Of a stretch of 64,000 bases of DNA, positions 10,033 to 20,821 are shown in pieces. The translations under genes and the position numbers were made by a program. Where the stretch lies: NCBI GenBank assembly GCA_001632425.1, contig KV425640.1, forward strand, positions 46,602 through 110,601, in the 5' to 3' direction. The DNA is from Neolentinus lepideus HHB14362 ss-1. Lineage: Eukaryota; Basidiomycota; Agaricomycetes; Gloeophyllales; Gloeophyllaceae. Below the pieces are notes generated by a model. That model was not told where the DNA came from and ran no database searches. It worked only from the letters and a program-made list of their open reading frames with translations. Position 1 is the first letter of the stretch. Each line of letters begins with the position of its first letter.

Positions 10033-13000
10033 TCAAGGCCAGGCGATCCCCTGCCTTTCCGCAGATTCCTTCATCAACATCCTAAGATCGTAGATGTGCT
10101 GCGGCCGACCTCTCCATTCCCCATCGACGTCCACGTCACCCCAATGGAATGTATGCATCGTATCCACCTCGTATCCTTCCGCCCACTTCTGTCGGACGAA
10201 AGTAGCGTTGAACGGGGGATACCATATCCACCACTACAAACGCACGAGACATCAAGATCAAATCGTTCGAATGAAGTAAACTGCCTTACATGGTCAACAA
10301 ACTGAATCCCCTTTCCCTTCATCCTTTCCTCCGGCCTCTCGACATGCTCCTTTCCCTCCTCTTCCTTCCCATCCCTCTCAAACTCGCCAAACTCGCCTGC
10401 CACAAGATGTACCGTCGTCGGCACAGCAATCTCCAGGAAGCACTCCGTCTCCAAGAACAATCCCAGCGTATCCGCGAATACCTCTCGATACTTGCCTGGG
10501 ATGTATAGAGTATCGGCGGAGCCACCTATCAAGCGAGTTGTGCCGTTGGTGAAGAAGCTTGACATTCTGCTGCGCATGTGCTCGGGTGCACGGAGGAAGG
10601 CGGGATAACAGACTTTGAGGCCGACGTTTGGGTCGCTGCAAACGAGGAGATTAGTCGACCAAAGGGTTAGCTGCGCATAGACGCGACGTACCCCCACCTG
10701 TTGACGAATGCATCAACAACAGCAGATTCGTAGCAGCAGACGGTATAACATACCACCAATCAGGCCCCCAACCTCTCCATCCAACAGTCCAATCCACCTT
10801 CGGATCCGGACCAACCACCACAGGGGTCGCGTGCCTACTCTTATTATAATTCCCATCCACCTGGACCCCCAGCGCAGTCTCGTTCAACACCGGCGCAGTA
10901 TAGCTGACAGGTACATTCGGCTTGACGACCTGCGTTCTCTGGGGCTCCTGCGGTGTTGGACCCGGAATTGGGGATACAGTTGTGGTGACGTTCAACTTCG
11001 GTGCGGGTTTCTTGAGGTTAGGGTTATACACGTATTCACCTGCAAAAGAGTGGTACCAAAACCGCTCCTGATCGAAGAGGGTTAGTCGTGGAACGTTAAG
11101 GAGGGCGTCGAAAGGCGCCCAGAGGTACCCTTTGTAGCAGGGGTGTCGGGTAAGAGCGGTGTAGAGCATGTGATGGGCCATCTGCGTTTGGAGGTTAATC
11201 GAATGTTACTTGACGGTGCAAAGGAGACTCACCCGTCCTGCCATTTTGTAATTCTTAGGATCAGTGAGGTTCTCGTCCGACGCGTACGAATCGACAAGGA
11301 CGTCGTAGGAGTGCTTGAATCCCTTGTCTTCGCGACTCTTGGGCCCTATGAAGAGGATCTGACACTCGCAGCAATGAGCTCATTCTCCAATTTCATGTAC
11401 CAGACACACGTACATTTGGAAACCATTCCCCATAAACTCCCCTATAATAATCCAGATTCACATCATACCTCGCATGACTGAAGAACACTATCAGAAGCAC
11501 GTCGTCAAATGCATGCAACCTCTTTCGTTCAGAGCCCCCGCGTCGACTATTATTAGAGCAGTAGAGACAAGGCGAAGCGGGTACAGGGAGAGGCATGCGA
11601 GGACACTTCGGCTCAAGTAATTGAGTAACAACAGCAGAGAGAGACGTAGGAGATTGGGTATGTGGGGGTAGTGGGGCAGATAGGAGTACTAGAGCCATTG
11701 TCACTGCGAAAGAAAAGATGGGTAGGAAGGTGCTCGGACTTAGGCGCCCTAGGATGAAACTGTAGCGAGCTGATGAGTGGTCGGAATCATCGGGAGATTT
11801 CTCTCGCTCAATGATCTCCCAGCATGCAAAGGCGATGACGACGCAGCCGAGGATGATACCAGGCTGGTTTAGAAGGATCTCGGAGACTAGCAAGTGTCCC
11901 ATTACGAAACCAAGGCTTCTCAAGACCATGAAGACGAAGAGAGCAAGCGCTCCCCAATCTGCAAGATTAAACGTAAGTTCATCCCCGTCGCCAGGCCTTT
12001 GAGCCTTATGAATGACTAGCCTCACCATAGAGGATAGCAAGCTCTGAGATATCGACTGCTGCCTTGAATAGCGGTCGTAAAATATTCGGTAGTCTGGAAG
12101 GGTGCAAGGTTTCCTGCGCGGAAGACAGTATGTCTGTACTGACATAAGCTGGAGATGGCAACGGTTTCCCCGTATAAGACAAAGACATTGTGATCAGTGA
12201 AAGAATGAGGCTGGACCCAAACACTCCGACGACGATGTCCCGGAAGGAGCGATTAAATATCTTAATTACCTGCGGCCAGAGTCAAGCTATGACTCCCTGC
12301 CCTCTATATGAGAGCACCTACCCAGTCTGTGAGTACAAAAATTACTGCTTGGTGGATCGCGTATGAAGGTGTCAACCACGTGTGAGACGGTCTCGGGTTG
12401 GGCAGAAGGATATTCTATACAGCGGTTTAGAATGGAGGATACGTAGAAGGATTAAACTCTGAAAACATACCATGATAATTAGGATACCGCAGATCTTCGG
12501 ATCTGAGCGTAAGGTAAAGTATTATCGTAAGATGCGGATATTATAGCCTACCTGTAATAACGAAGAAAGCCAATACGAGTTCGCAAAAGAATGAGACCAT
12601 AAGGCCCGGACCAAGATGAGTGAGAGAAGCGGTAGTGAGGATACAGCAAGGACCAGGGACATAGGATCAAGAAATAGATTGGTAACGGCAGCCTGATAAG
12701 GAACACCGTCAAGCTTCCAACAGTCTAGACGAGATATAGATGCTCACCCGCTCTGCATAACCAACATGCAACAATCCAAGAGACAGGACAGTTGCAAAGT
12801 AGGCTCTTCTCCCCAACGATTGGCCATAATAATGTTCATTATAGGCAGGGAGATCGCTAACATCGCGCCAGGACGTCCCACCTCCACGCGCAATGGTTGG
12901 TGATCTCGCACCATTACTGTCTCTTGCATGCATTGACCTCAGCTCATTGTCACGGTGTTCTTGTCGTAATTGCTGATAGTCGCTTCTGCTTCGCCAAAAA

Positions 13001-13282
13001 TACCACGTTAAAGCCGCAGCTAGCTTGATGCCTTCCGTCCAGACTACCTCTGACGGCGTAAAATGTGGCACTGGCGATTCATATTGAGCAGCTCGGTCTT
13101 GCTCTCTTCTGTCTTTGTCATTTTCGAGCCATGCCCACAGGAAAATGAAAGTTCCCTAGTAAACAATCAACGGATACCGTCCTGGGTCTATTTCTAGTTC
13201 CACTCACAAACGTCAGAATCCTCTTCAAAACACTCTCCGGTAATCCTGGAACAAGTTTCAGAGGATTATAGGGACCCTTCAT
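10033..13282 (-). CDS. Fusion of nucleotide-sugar-transporter-like membrane region and a conserved globular domain
   Basis: Twelve exons were traced: 13282-13208, 13155-12748, 12692-12552, 12494-12471, 12414-12322, 12269-12026, 11958-11414, 11358-11233, 11181-10754, 10697-10692, 10635-10290 and 10233-10033. They total 2637 nt (878 aa) with no internal stop. Residues about 1-430 are membrane-rich. They contain VVWTEGIKLAAALTWYFW, like the SLC35A nucleotide-sugar transporter helix with its Glu/Lys pair, and further helices up to FSFAVTMALVLLSAPLP. From about residue 485 a soluble domain begins LLIVFFSHARYDVN. It continues EDKGFKHSYDVLVDSY, MAHHMLYTAL, GYLWAPFDALLNVPR, RLIGGSADTLYIPG, FLETECFLEIAVPT, DHWWIWYPPFNATFVRQKW and HTFHWGD, and ends GIAWP. 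I recall this domain as conserved in fungi without an assigned name. It looks like a Golgi-type glycosyltransferase, but that is inference. The fusion would couple sugar-nucleotide import to its use. Confidence 0.75.
10692..10697 (-). other. 6-nt microexon of the fusion gene
   Basis: The minus-strand hexamer GTGGGG is bounded by two introns of exactly 56 nt. One is 10698-10753 (GTATGT...CAACAG) and the other is 10636-10691 (GTACGT...TTGCAG). Including the hexamer gives ...GPDWWWGDPNVG... and keeps the whole 878-codon frame open. Skipping it removes two residues (WG) without a frameshift. Confidence 0.65.
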
Positions 13283-13624
13283 ACGGGCCGAGAAAGAAAA
13301 GACGAGAGTTTCTTGAGACCGAGGGCGTAGCGGGCGGTCATGTAACTCGTCAACGCTGCAACAAGTTTCGGCCGCGCATCGGTTTCGCATGCCGTGCCGT
13401 ATTCTTAGGGCAGCACAGCTTTTCACAGTCCGATCAATTCACACAAAGCAAGATGATGTCATCAACCCTCCTCAAAAAGTGCGGCTTAACTTCGGTAAAC
13501 GATTTATTTCCGTTGGCGCAGAGCATGACAAGCACAATATTGTACAGGTAATAAGTATACCCAAGTATTATAGATATCACAACAAGTATATCGCCTGTCA
13601 CATTTTGTAGCAGCATTCCTGCTT
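13283..13624. other. Intergenic, promoter side of the fusion gene
   Basis: No gene seen. It lies upstream of the fusion gene start and downstream of the DAHP synthase stop, both on the minus strand. Confidence 0.5.
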
Positions 13625-15105
13625 TCACGCCTCCCTGCCATTTACTCCGTCAGTGTGACCGTTCAGCTCCACTGGAAGGCCCCTCGCCTTCCTGAAGACG
13701 GCGTTGCGACGACCCTGGACAGCTTGCCTAAGGCGCTCCAAGATGGGTACAGTCATTTCCCAGGACAAGCATGCGTCCGTGACGGATTGACCGTAGGTGA
13801 GACCTGCGAGCCCTGATGGAGGAATGTCTTGGCGACCCTCGACGAGATTCGACTCGAGCATAACACCTATGATCATGTTAGAGGTGTCACCACCAGATTC
13901 AACTTGGCGGGCCTGAATGGAGACAGTTAGCGCAACGCTAAATCATGAGGATTCTGTTGACTCACGATGTCTTCAGCGGCGTCAGCTTGCTTGCGGTGCT
14001 GCTTTTGGCTGTTACCATGACTGCAGTCGATCTGGATAATGTATTCGTGAGTATTGGAAGTGTGAACTGGTAACCAGCCATACCATAATCTTCTGGGGCA
14101 AGCCCGCCTTTGCAAGCTTCTCACCGCAGTCACGAACGAACTCAGCAGCGAAGTTCGGTCCCTTCGAACCACCTCTCAGGATGACATGGACATCAGGGTT
14201 ACCCTAGATACAGCATGTCGGTAATCCAGATCAACAAATGCATCAGGTCGTACCTCTGTCTCTACGATACTGCTCAAACCTTCCCTGCCCACAGATAGGA
14301 AGACATGGCCGGACCGCGCCGCACGGCAAGCGTCAACAGCAATCCCAACCGATCCATCAGTTGAGTTCTTGAAGCCAGTAGGCATACTCAATGCACTTGT
14401 CAGCTCCCGGTGCACCTGGCTCTCCGTCGTCCTTGCGCCGATCGCACCCCAGCTCACAAGATCAGCGGTGTACTGAGGGCTGATGGTATCAAGGAACTCG
14501 CAGCCAGCAGGAAGGCCAAGCTTCGCGACGTCAAGGAGGAGAGAGCGAGCGAGGCGTAAACCCTTATTGATTCGGAAAGAACCGTTCATGTCGGGGTCAT
14601 TGATGAGGCCTTTCCAGCCAACCGTTGTCCGTGGCTTCTCGAAGTAGACACGCATGACGATATGTAAGTCCGCCTTAGCTTGTTCTGCGTATGCACGCAG
14701 TTTGCCAGCGTATTCGACGGCGGCATCGACGTTGTTGACCGAGCAAGGCCTAACCGACCGGTGAGATTGGACTTGGTATAACTCATATAAAAACTTACCC
14801 GACAACAACCATCAACCGATCATCATCTCCCCGTAAGATAGCTTCAGTTGCTCTCCGTCCCTCCAATACAGTCTGTGCAGCTGAAAGTGTCCTGCTCCGA
14901 TCGAGTCGTCAGTCACATCGTCCACGCGAGTCTAGTAGGACACACAGAGGAAGATCCTCTTGTAAAATCTGAGGAGGTATTAACGGTCTGATCAGCTTGA
15001 CCCTCTTGTTTTCGAGGCCTTGCAGAGCGTCCTTCAGAGTGATTGAGCTCGACACTATCACCAGTTATTAGCCTTCTCTTCGCACATAGACTTGGCAAAC
15101 TCACT
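13625..15105 (-). CDS. 3-deoxy-7-phosphoheptulonate (DAHP) synthase
   Basis: The enzyme condenses phosphoenolpyruvate with erythrose 4-phosphate, the first step of the shikimate pathway. Exons 15105, 15054-14946, 14891-14799, 14752-14254, 14203-14084, 14031-13966 and 13912-13625 sum to 1176 nt (391 aa), close to the usual ~370. Family motifs in order are MVVVGPCSVNN, RVYFEKPRTTVGWKGLINDP, GLPAGCEFLDTISPQY, SWGAIGARTTESQVHRE, GFKNSTDGSVGIAVDA, HVILRGGSKGPNF, IDCSHGNSQKQHRKQ and GVMLESNLVEGRQ. It is the yeast ARO3/ARO4 type; which of the two it matches, and so which amino acid inhibits it, cannot be told here. The start is odd: no ATG opens the first coding exon. One appears only when intron 15055-15104 is removed, joining A to TG. 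An upstream ATG inside that intron stops after nine codons. Confidence 0.9.
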
Positions 15106-15418
15106 GTTTATTCTTTTGTCTAATCCAAGTAATGGTATATCACCCTCCGTCTAATATATGGAGTGGTAGTAGTAGAGATGCAAATTGAAAATGTTTAGGG
15201 CCAGTGGAGTCATCAAAGACCATGATCGTAGGCTAGAAAGAGCCGACCACGTGCTTCCTCAGTAATGATCGGGCTTGCCGGACTTTCGGAGTTCACCGCT
15301 GTCTGGCAAGTCCTTGCTTTTGCGAAGTCCACTCGCTCCTAGTACCTGCCTTTCTTCTCTGTATCGACTTGGAAATCCATACGTTTACATACTACGTTCA
15401 CATTCAAAGAAAGTTGAC
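15106..15418. promoter_or_regulatory. Bidirectional promoter between DAHP synthase and TIM9
   Basis: The two genes are transcribed away from each other from this ~310-bp gap, so it must hold both promoters and leaders. No clear TATA box is seen. Confidence 0.5.
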
Positions 15419-15890
15419 ATGGATTTTTCCACGCTCAACACTGCCGAGCAGGCGCATATGAGTCGTGTCATCGAGAAGAAACAGGTGCGCACAAGAACGG
15501 TTTGCTACTGTGCCCGCTAAGCCAACTCATGTGGGTGTCGTCGGATTGCAGATGCAAGACTTTATGCGAATGTACTCGAGACTTGTCGATCGGTGCTTCA
15601 ACGCATGCTGTAACGACTTCACTAGCAAGGCGCTGTCATCAAAAGAGGTGCGCACATCTTCATCTCCGAGGTCCTAGAGCAGCAGCAGACCATATATCTT
15701 TGTTTCCGTCGGTTTCTTAATTTAAAGGAACAATGCGTATTGAATTGCACAGATAAATTTTTAAAACACTCGGAGCGAGTAGGCGCGCGGTTCGCGGAGC
15801 AGAATGCAGGTGTGTATCTGTATACCTGTCAGCGTGAGTGAAAGCTGACAATGAGCTTTCGCGGTAGATATGATGTCATCTCAGTCATGA
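15419..15890 (+). CDS. TIM9: Mitochondrial intermembrane-space chaperone Tim9
   Basis: Exons 15419-15484, 15552-15647, 15728-15809 and 15868-15890 give 88 aa, the normal size of a small Tim. The sequence begins [20 protein letters not shown] and has the twin CX3C motifs CFNAC and CVLNC that form the two disulfides. It continues [17 protein letters not shown]. Tim9 pairs with Tim10 in the intermembrane space to escort hydrophobic precursors to the TIM22 translocase. As expected for the family, there is no cleavable presequence. Confidence 0.95.
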
Positions 15891-16844
15891 TTACTCTCGC
15901 ATCCCTACTACCTGTATATATACTGGCAACTTAGTAATATCTCGATATTCTCATCTCGCACCCAGGCGAGATTGCAGCAATTTTCCAACGAGAGTCATCC
16001 GCGCCACTTCTTGAACCAGTGTTGGGTTGAAAGGAGAGCCTGAAGGAGTCTTAGTCTGCTGAGATCTGTTGACTATCTCAACTTCCTGGCAGAACCCAAT
16101 GGACGAGACAAAAAAATTGCACCACACATGTGACAGAACGACTTCCTCAAGAAGGCCTCGGCGAGGTCTTCTGCGATTTTCATGACAGATTTTGTGGTAA
16201 ACTTTGCACGTTCATCTCAAGATTTCCCGTGCGCCGGACCCAGCGTACTGTGCTTCAACGGCGACTTCGACTAATGGCTGTCAAGTCCACAAGGCGGAAC
16301 ACAATTCCGCGGCTCATATCTGATGAAATCTATCAGGCTTTTGCACGGTATTCGCCTGGCTACAAGGACGACCGGCGGGTCAACATCTCCTGTGGATCTC
16401 ATTCATCGTCGATATTGTCTGCCTTGAGGCAGCAGATTATGTCTTACACTCATTGAAGGGCACGTAGAGATACTTGGGACGATCATTTAGGCCATGCTCG
16501 GATTTAGCTTTAAGATATAGGCCAGCGCTCTTTGGCATTTTAGTACAAGTAATTTAAAACTACAAAGATTCTTATGTATAGACAGTAATAGACTGAGGCC
16601 AGAGTCGTCATCTCCATGGGTGTCGTATGGATTCAACGAAGTCACTGACTGCACAATATTAGGGCCATACCCTTCGGGAGCTGGGAGTCCCTAAGCAAAG
16701 AGTCTACTGTGGCGCACGACGTCACATATCAGAGGATCATGTGACGTGACTTGTCGCGTTCACTTAGGAGAGTTCCGACGCGACGCGACGCGCTTTTACG
16801 TGTTCTGCTCTGTACACATCAGCATTTCTAGTCATAGCGGCGAA
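15891..16844. other. Intergenic stretch, no supported gene
   Basis: A 108-codon plus-strand frame at 16130-16456 has no recognisable feature and is not supported. The distal 150 bp contain TGACGT/CGTGAC-like sites and a GACGC tandem just before the F-box gene, possibly part of its promoter. Confidence 0.5.
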
Positions 16845-19476
16845 ATGTCGGCCTCGAAGGCTGCCAAAACAGAAGTCCAGCAGAAGAAACGCAAGCTCAC
16901 CGCCTCTAACGCGAAGGATGCTCTCGAGGAGTCTGAGGGCAGAAACAGTCCCGGGAAAGGACGGTCACGTCAGAAGCGAAATGGCAAGTTGGCCTTATTG
17001 CCGACATTACCACTGGATGTTCTCTTTGAAGTAAGAGTAGCTCTTGAATACGGCATATGTGTTTTGACGAGTCTGCCGTCCTAGATATTTGGACATTTGC
17101 TTCCTTTAGACCTGTTGCACCTAGCCAGGATTACGAAAGCTTTTCGACGAATTCTGATGCACAGGTCTTCCAAGACCATTTGGAAGAATGCTCTGAGTAA
17201 CATCGATGGTCTCCCGCCATGTCCAGACGACATGTCAGAGCCAGCATATGCAAACCTCGCCTTCGACTTGCACTGTCACGTGAGTAATCATTTGCTCGGC
17301 ACTAGAATCTCAACGCACAATGTTGTGGCAACCCGCAGGATTGTGACAAAAAGAACATCCGCAACGTTGACTTTAGACTCCGTGTTCGATACTGTTCAAC
17401 CTGTGCAAAGCTATGGTAGGCCGCCAGACTTGACCCGATCCCCCCGTCCTAAGTAGCGCTGTCCAGTTTAAAGGGGGAGATAGATGAAATGGACGAGCGT
17501 TTGCGCAAGTGCCTGATTTTCTCCGACTGGTGTGGCAGTGAGTGAATTACTGCCCTGTTCCATGCTTGCCTGACCAGCCATAGACTACGACAGTCAATGC
17601 ATATATGTCGGCGCTCACGCGGATGCGATCCAAAAAGAACTTGATGACCTGCCTGTGGAAAAATGGGAGGACTATATCGAGCAGAAGCAGGCTCAAAATG
17701 AAAAGATTCTCAAGGTCAGTGCAGGACACAAGGAGACATGGCAAACTCTGTTAACATCAAGTATCAGCATGCGGAACTATGTGAAACCTGGGAAGGCGAA
17801 GTCTATGACAAGAGAGCAAACGAGATTGATCAGCTCAGAGCCGCCAAAAGAGAAGCGTAAGTGGCACAGCCTCCTAAATGCTCGAGTATAGTTGACGGTC
17901 TTACAGTATTATCGAGCGTCTGACTGCCCTAGGCTGGGGCGACGAGATTGCGAAACTCCCGAAATACTATGACAGGCGCTACCCGGGCATTATCCCACTC
18001 AAAGACCACGTAAAAGTGAAGGACACTAAACCATTGACTGATCGGAGTATGTAGTGGCTATCGTTTCTAATCACACCTTTGCTAACCACGTCCATCGCAG
18101 CATGGCTAAACATGAAGGATACTATGATAGAGTACATGGAAAAGATGAAGCAGCATCGGATTTGGCGACAGCGGGAAAGGCAAATCAGAGAAAATAAGAG
18201 AACAGCTGTGTCTATATACCGCGATTGGCGCAAGGTCCAGGAAGAGAAGCACGCTGACTTGCCGGAGTCGCTCTTCAAGCTCACCGTCCCTCTGCTCGAA
18301 TTCTGCGAGTGGGGGCCAATCAAGCAGCTGTGGCATGAAAGTTACGAGGTGGTGGACCGGCGGGAATTCGAACAGGTCCTCCAGGAGGACGCTTGGAGAC
18401 TGGACAGGCTGATCACCAACTGGCGCGAGAACGTCACGCAAGAGCTCGTGGAGAGATTGGACAGCGCAGACTTCAGGTCCCTGGACTGGAGCCCTGCCTG
18501 GCGACTTGGGAGGAAACGCTCGGAAGACATCCAGCTCGCGACCGCGGTCTTTGTCTGTACCGGGAACCGAAGCGTCCACTTCAACTGGACGTACGTCAGG
18601 GACTGGCCAAAGCCGGAAGAGGAAGAGCGGCTGTGGTACCCACAGATACTGTACCACAAGTGCAACACCCTTACGGCTGTTCAGGGCAAGGAGAGGGCCG
18701 CGACTGAACAAGACGTGATGTTGAGAGTCGCGATAGGGTATTGTGGATATTCTGAACTGGCGAGGAGGCAGAAATGGTCGTGTAGCACGCTGAGTTTGGA
18801 CGTGAAGGCGTCGAATATCGTTGCGAATATCGTCATGGCGTGCGGGCTGAACCCGAAGGAGACGACCGCCGCCGAGATGGATAAACTTGATCCAAGGATC
18901 GTGTGCCTTAAATGCACGTACGGACATGAGTGTGATGGGGAGCGGTTGGTCCAGGTACGGACATGGCGGAATGCAGTACGTCTAATATATTTTAACTCTA
19001 CCTTCTTGACTTCGAGTTGACACGGGTACTCTCTGTCATTGTCATATAGGTCGCACATTGCTTGAAGAAACACTTTGGCGACGGGAGCATCCAGTACGAG
19101 CGGATCACCGATGATGACGCGCAGAAAGCGAGGGTCCTGGAAGCCGAGTACTATACGAAGAATCCCAACCCGCCTAGGAAGGAAAAGCTGATCTGGCAGT
19201 GCACGCGATGTCGCGACACATTGGACGAAACGGACAGATGCACGTTGTCAGACATTAGAGAGCATCTGAGGGCAAAGTGGGTGCAATTTGCGTATTCGCC
19301 TGGTGGGGAGACTGATGAGGGCATGCAGCCATGACAAGGACCACGCGCATGAGGGTCCGGATTATTATCGTGCTTTCGATGCGCCTCCTGAGCAGCCACC
19401 AACAATTTCTATGATGCCAGGTCCAAGTACTATAGCACCCTTCATACTCAAATCGCGATGGGGCGAATCGGACTGA
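16845..19476 (+). CDS. F-box protein of the basidiomycete type
   Basis: The first exon ends LPTLPLDVLFE and continues after an intron as IFGHLLPLDLLHLARITKAFRR, a clear F-box (residues about 60-105). It would dock to Skp1 in an SCF ubiquitin ligase. Next comes a cysteine cluster (CHDCDKKNIRNVDF, RVRYCSTCAKL) usual in this expanded family. A basic region with IWRQRERQIRENKRTA lies in the long exon near 18100-19000. The last exon, after intron ~19279-19331, reads HDKDHAHEGPDYYRAFDAPP and ends at 19476. At least nine introns are inferred. The substrate is unknown; the C-terminal half is specific to such fungal proteins and has no name I can give. Confidence 0.85.
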
Positions 19477-20712
19477 TAGCAGGGTGTTGCAAGACATTCA
19501 TGATGTCCACCTTTGTCACATCTATGATCACAAATGAATGAGTAGCAAAGGTGTGTATATTCAATGTATCATACTTATCTAGTAGATCTACACGAATCCT
19601 TAGTCTTGTTCGATAATACAGCATTGTGCGGGAAAGAAGAGTCCTTGATGGGGCGCTAATGAGCGAACACACCGTGCGCTGCGAGGAGCTCCCTGTCTTG
19701 AAATCTGCACTCGGTGGTGGGAGATAGTTTATTCGCTGAAAGGGGAGGGGGGGTTGAACCATATCAAACATCGCGGGGTAGAACATAGAGTACTGCTTTG
19801 CAACCAACGAGCAGAATCGCGGGCTGGCTGTGAATGTTCAGGGACACGCTCATAGAATCATCCCTGTCGCTTTGACGCTCGAATTGGGGCACGGTAAGTA
19901 GGCATTGAACGTAAATGTGCGTACCTGGATGTCACTGGGAAGCAACGTCGATGCAGCAATGGGATGATAGCGAGAGATGTTCTGAAGTTCCATCGCGCGT
20001 TGCTACAGCAATGGTCACCTAAAGTTGGGGAACGTTACTGACCAGTTAAATGTCTTACTTAGTTGAGAGGTGCCATATCATAATCCTGAAGATGGTACGA
20101 GATGCATCGTTCACGAGCGTCCAATATTTCAGTTACTGTCATCATGCGTTCTCCGCTAAATGCGAAACTCTGATAAACAGGATGACGACAGAGTCTGCTC
20201 CGGCATCGGCGTTGGTACCAAGAAGTGGGTGCTGCAGACTGCAGACTGCTATTAGAGCGTTGTTACGCGACCGACGATCCAGACGTAACAGCAAGACGAT
20301 TTCCAAGTATGCTCAATACCGCGGTGTTTAACGGTAACGAATTGGCCTTTCCAAAAAGGAGGGTCGTACTCGACGTTGACAAGGCTGGAGCAGGTCGTTA
20401 TTCCAGAGATTTTGAGGCTGAAACAACGTAGACGCTGGCTGCGGCTGTTTGAGCAGAGACAAGTGCAGTGGAGGAGGACGGACCGGCACCGACGCCGCGG
20501 CGACGCGGACGGGACTATACCAAATTTGGAAGTCAATCGACCGGAACGAAGCGAGCCGGCGGTAGAGACCCTGACATTGTACCGCGCCCGACAATTGCAC
20601 CTCCATTCAAAGCCGCACTTCCGCCACCAGCAACGTCCTGTCATTGTATTGACATTTGAACCAGCGTAACACGAGGCATGTCTGACATATCTCATCTTCT
20701 CACTTTTTGTAC
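19477..20712. other. Intergenic stretch, no gene seen
   Basis: Short open frames on both strands show no domain, exon chain or repeat structure. The distal end is the upstream region of the mutanase gene. Confidence 0.5.
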
Positions 20713-20719
20713 ATAAATA
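20713..20719 (+). promoter_or_regulatory. TATA-like box of the mutanase gene
   Basis: ATAAATA lies about 100 bp before the start codon and is followed by a pyrimidine-rich tract, a common fungal core-promoter layout. Confidence 0.35.
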
Positions 20720-20821
20720 CCCTGCTACCTCCCTCTCCCCCTTGTCTATCTTTCCAGTTCCTGTCCTAGTCGCTGCGCTTGAGGCGTATACTCTTCTGTC
20801 TTTACTTTCGGTCCTTTCACC

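Noticed and set aside
16130..16456. A 108-codon plus-strand frame between TIM9 and the F-box gene
   Set aside because: No domain, no splice partners and no promoter signal; too short to support alone.
18106..18927. A 273-codon minus-strand frame
   Set aside because: It is antisense to the long F-box gene exon and has no recognisable feature.
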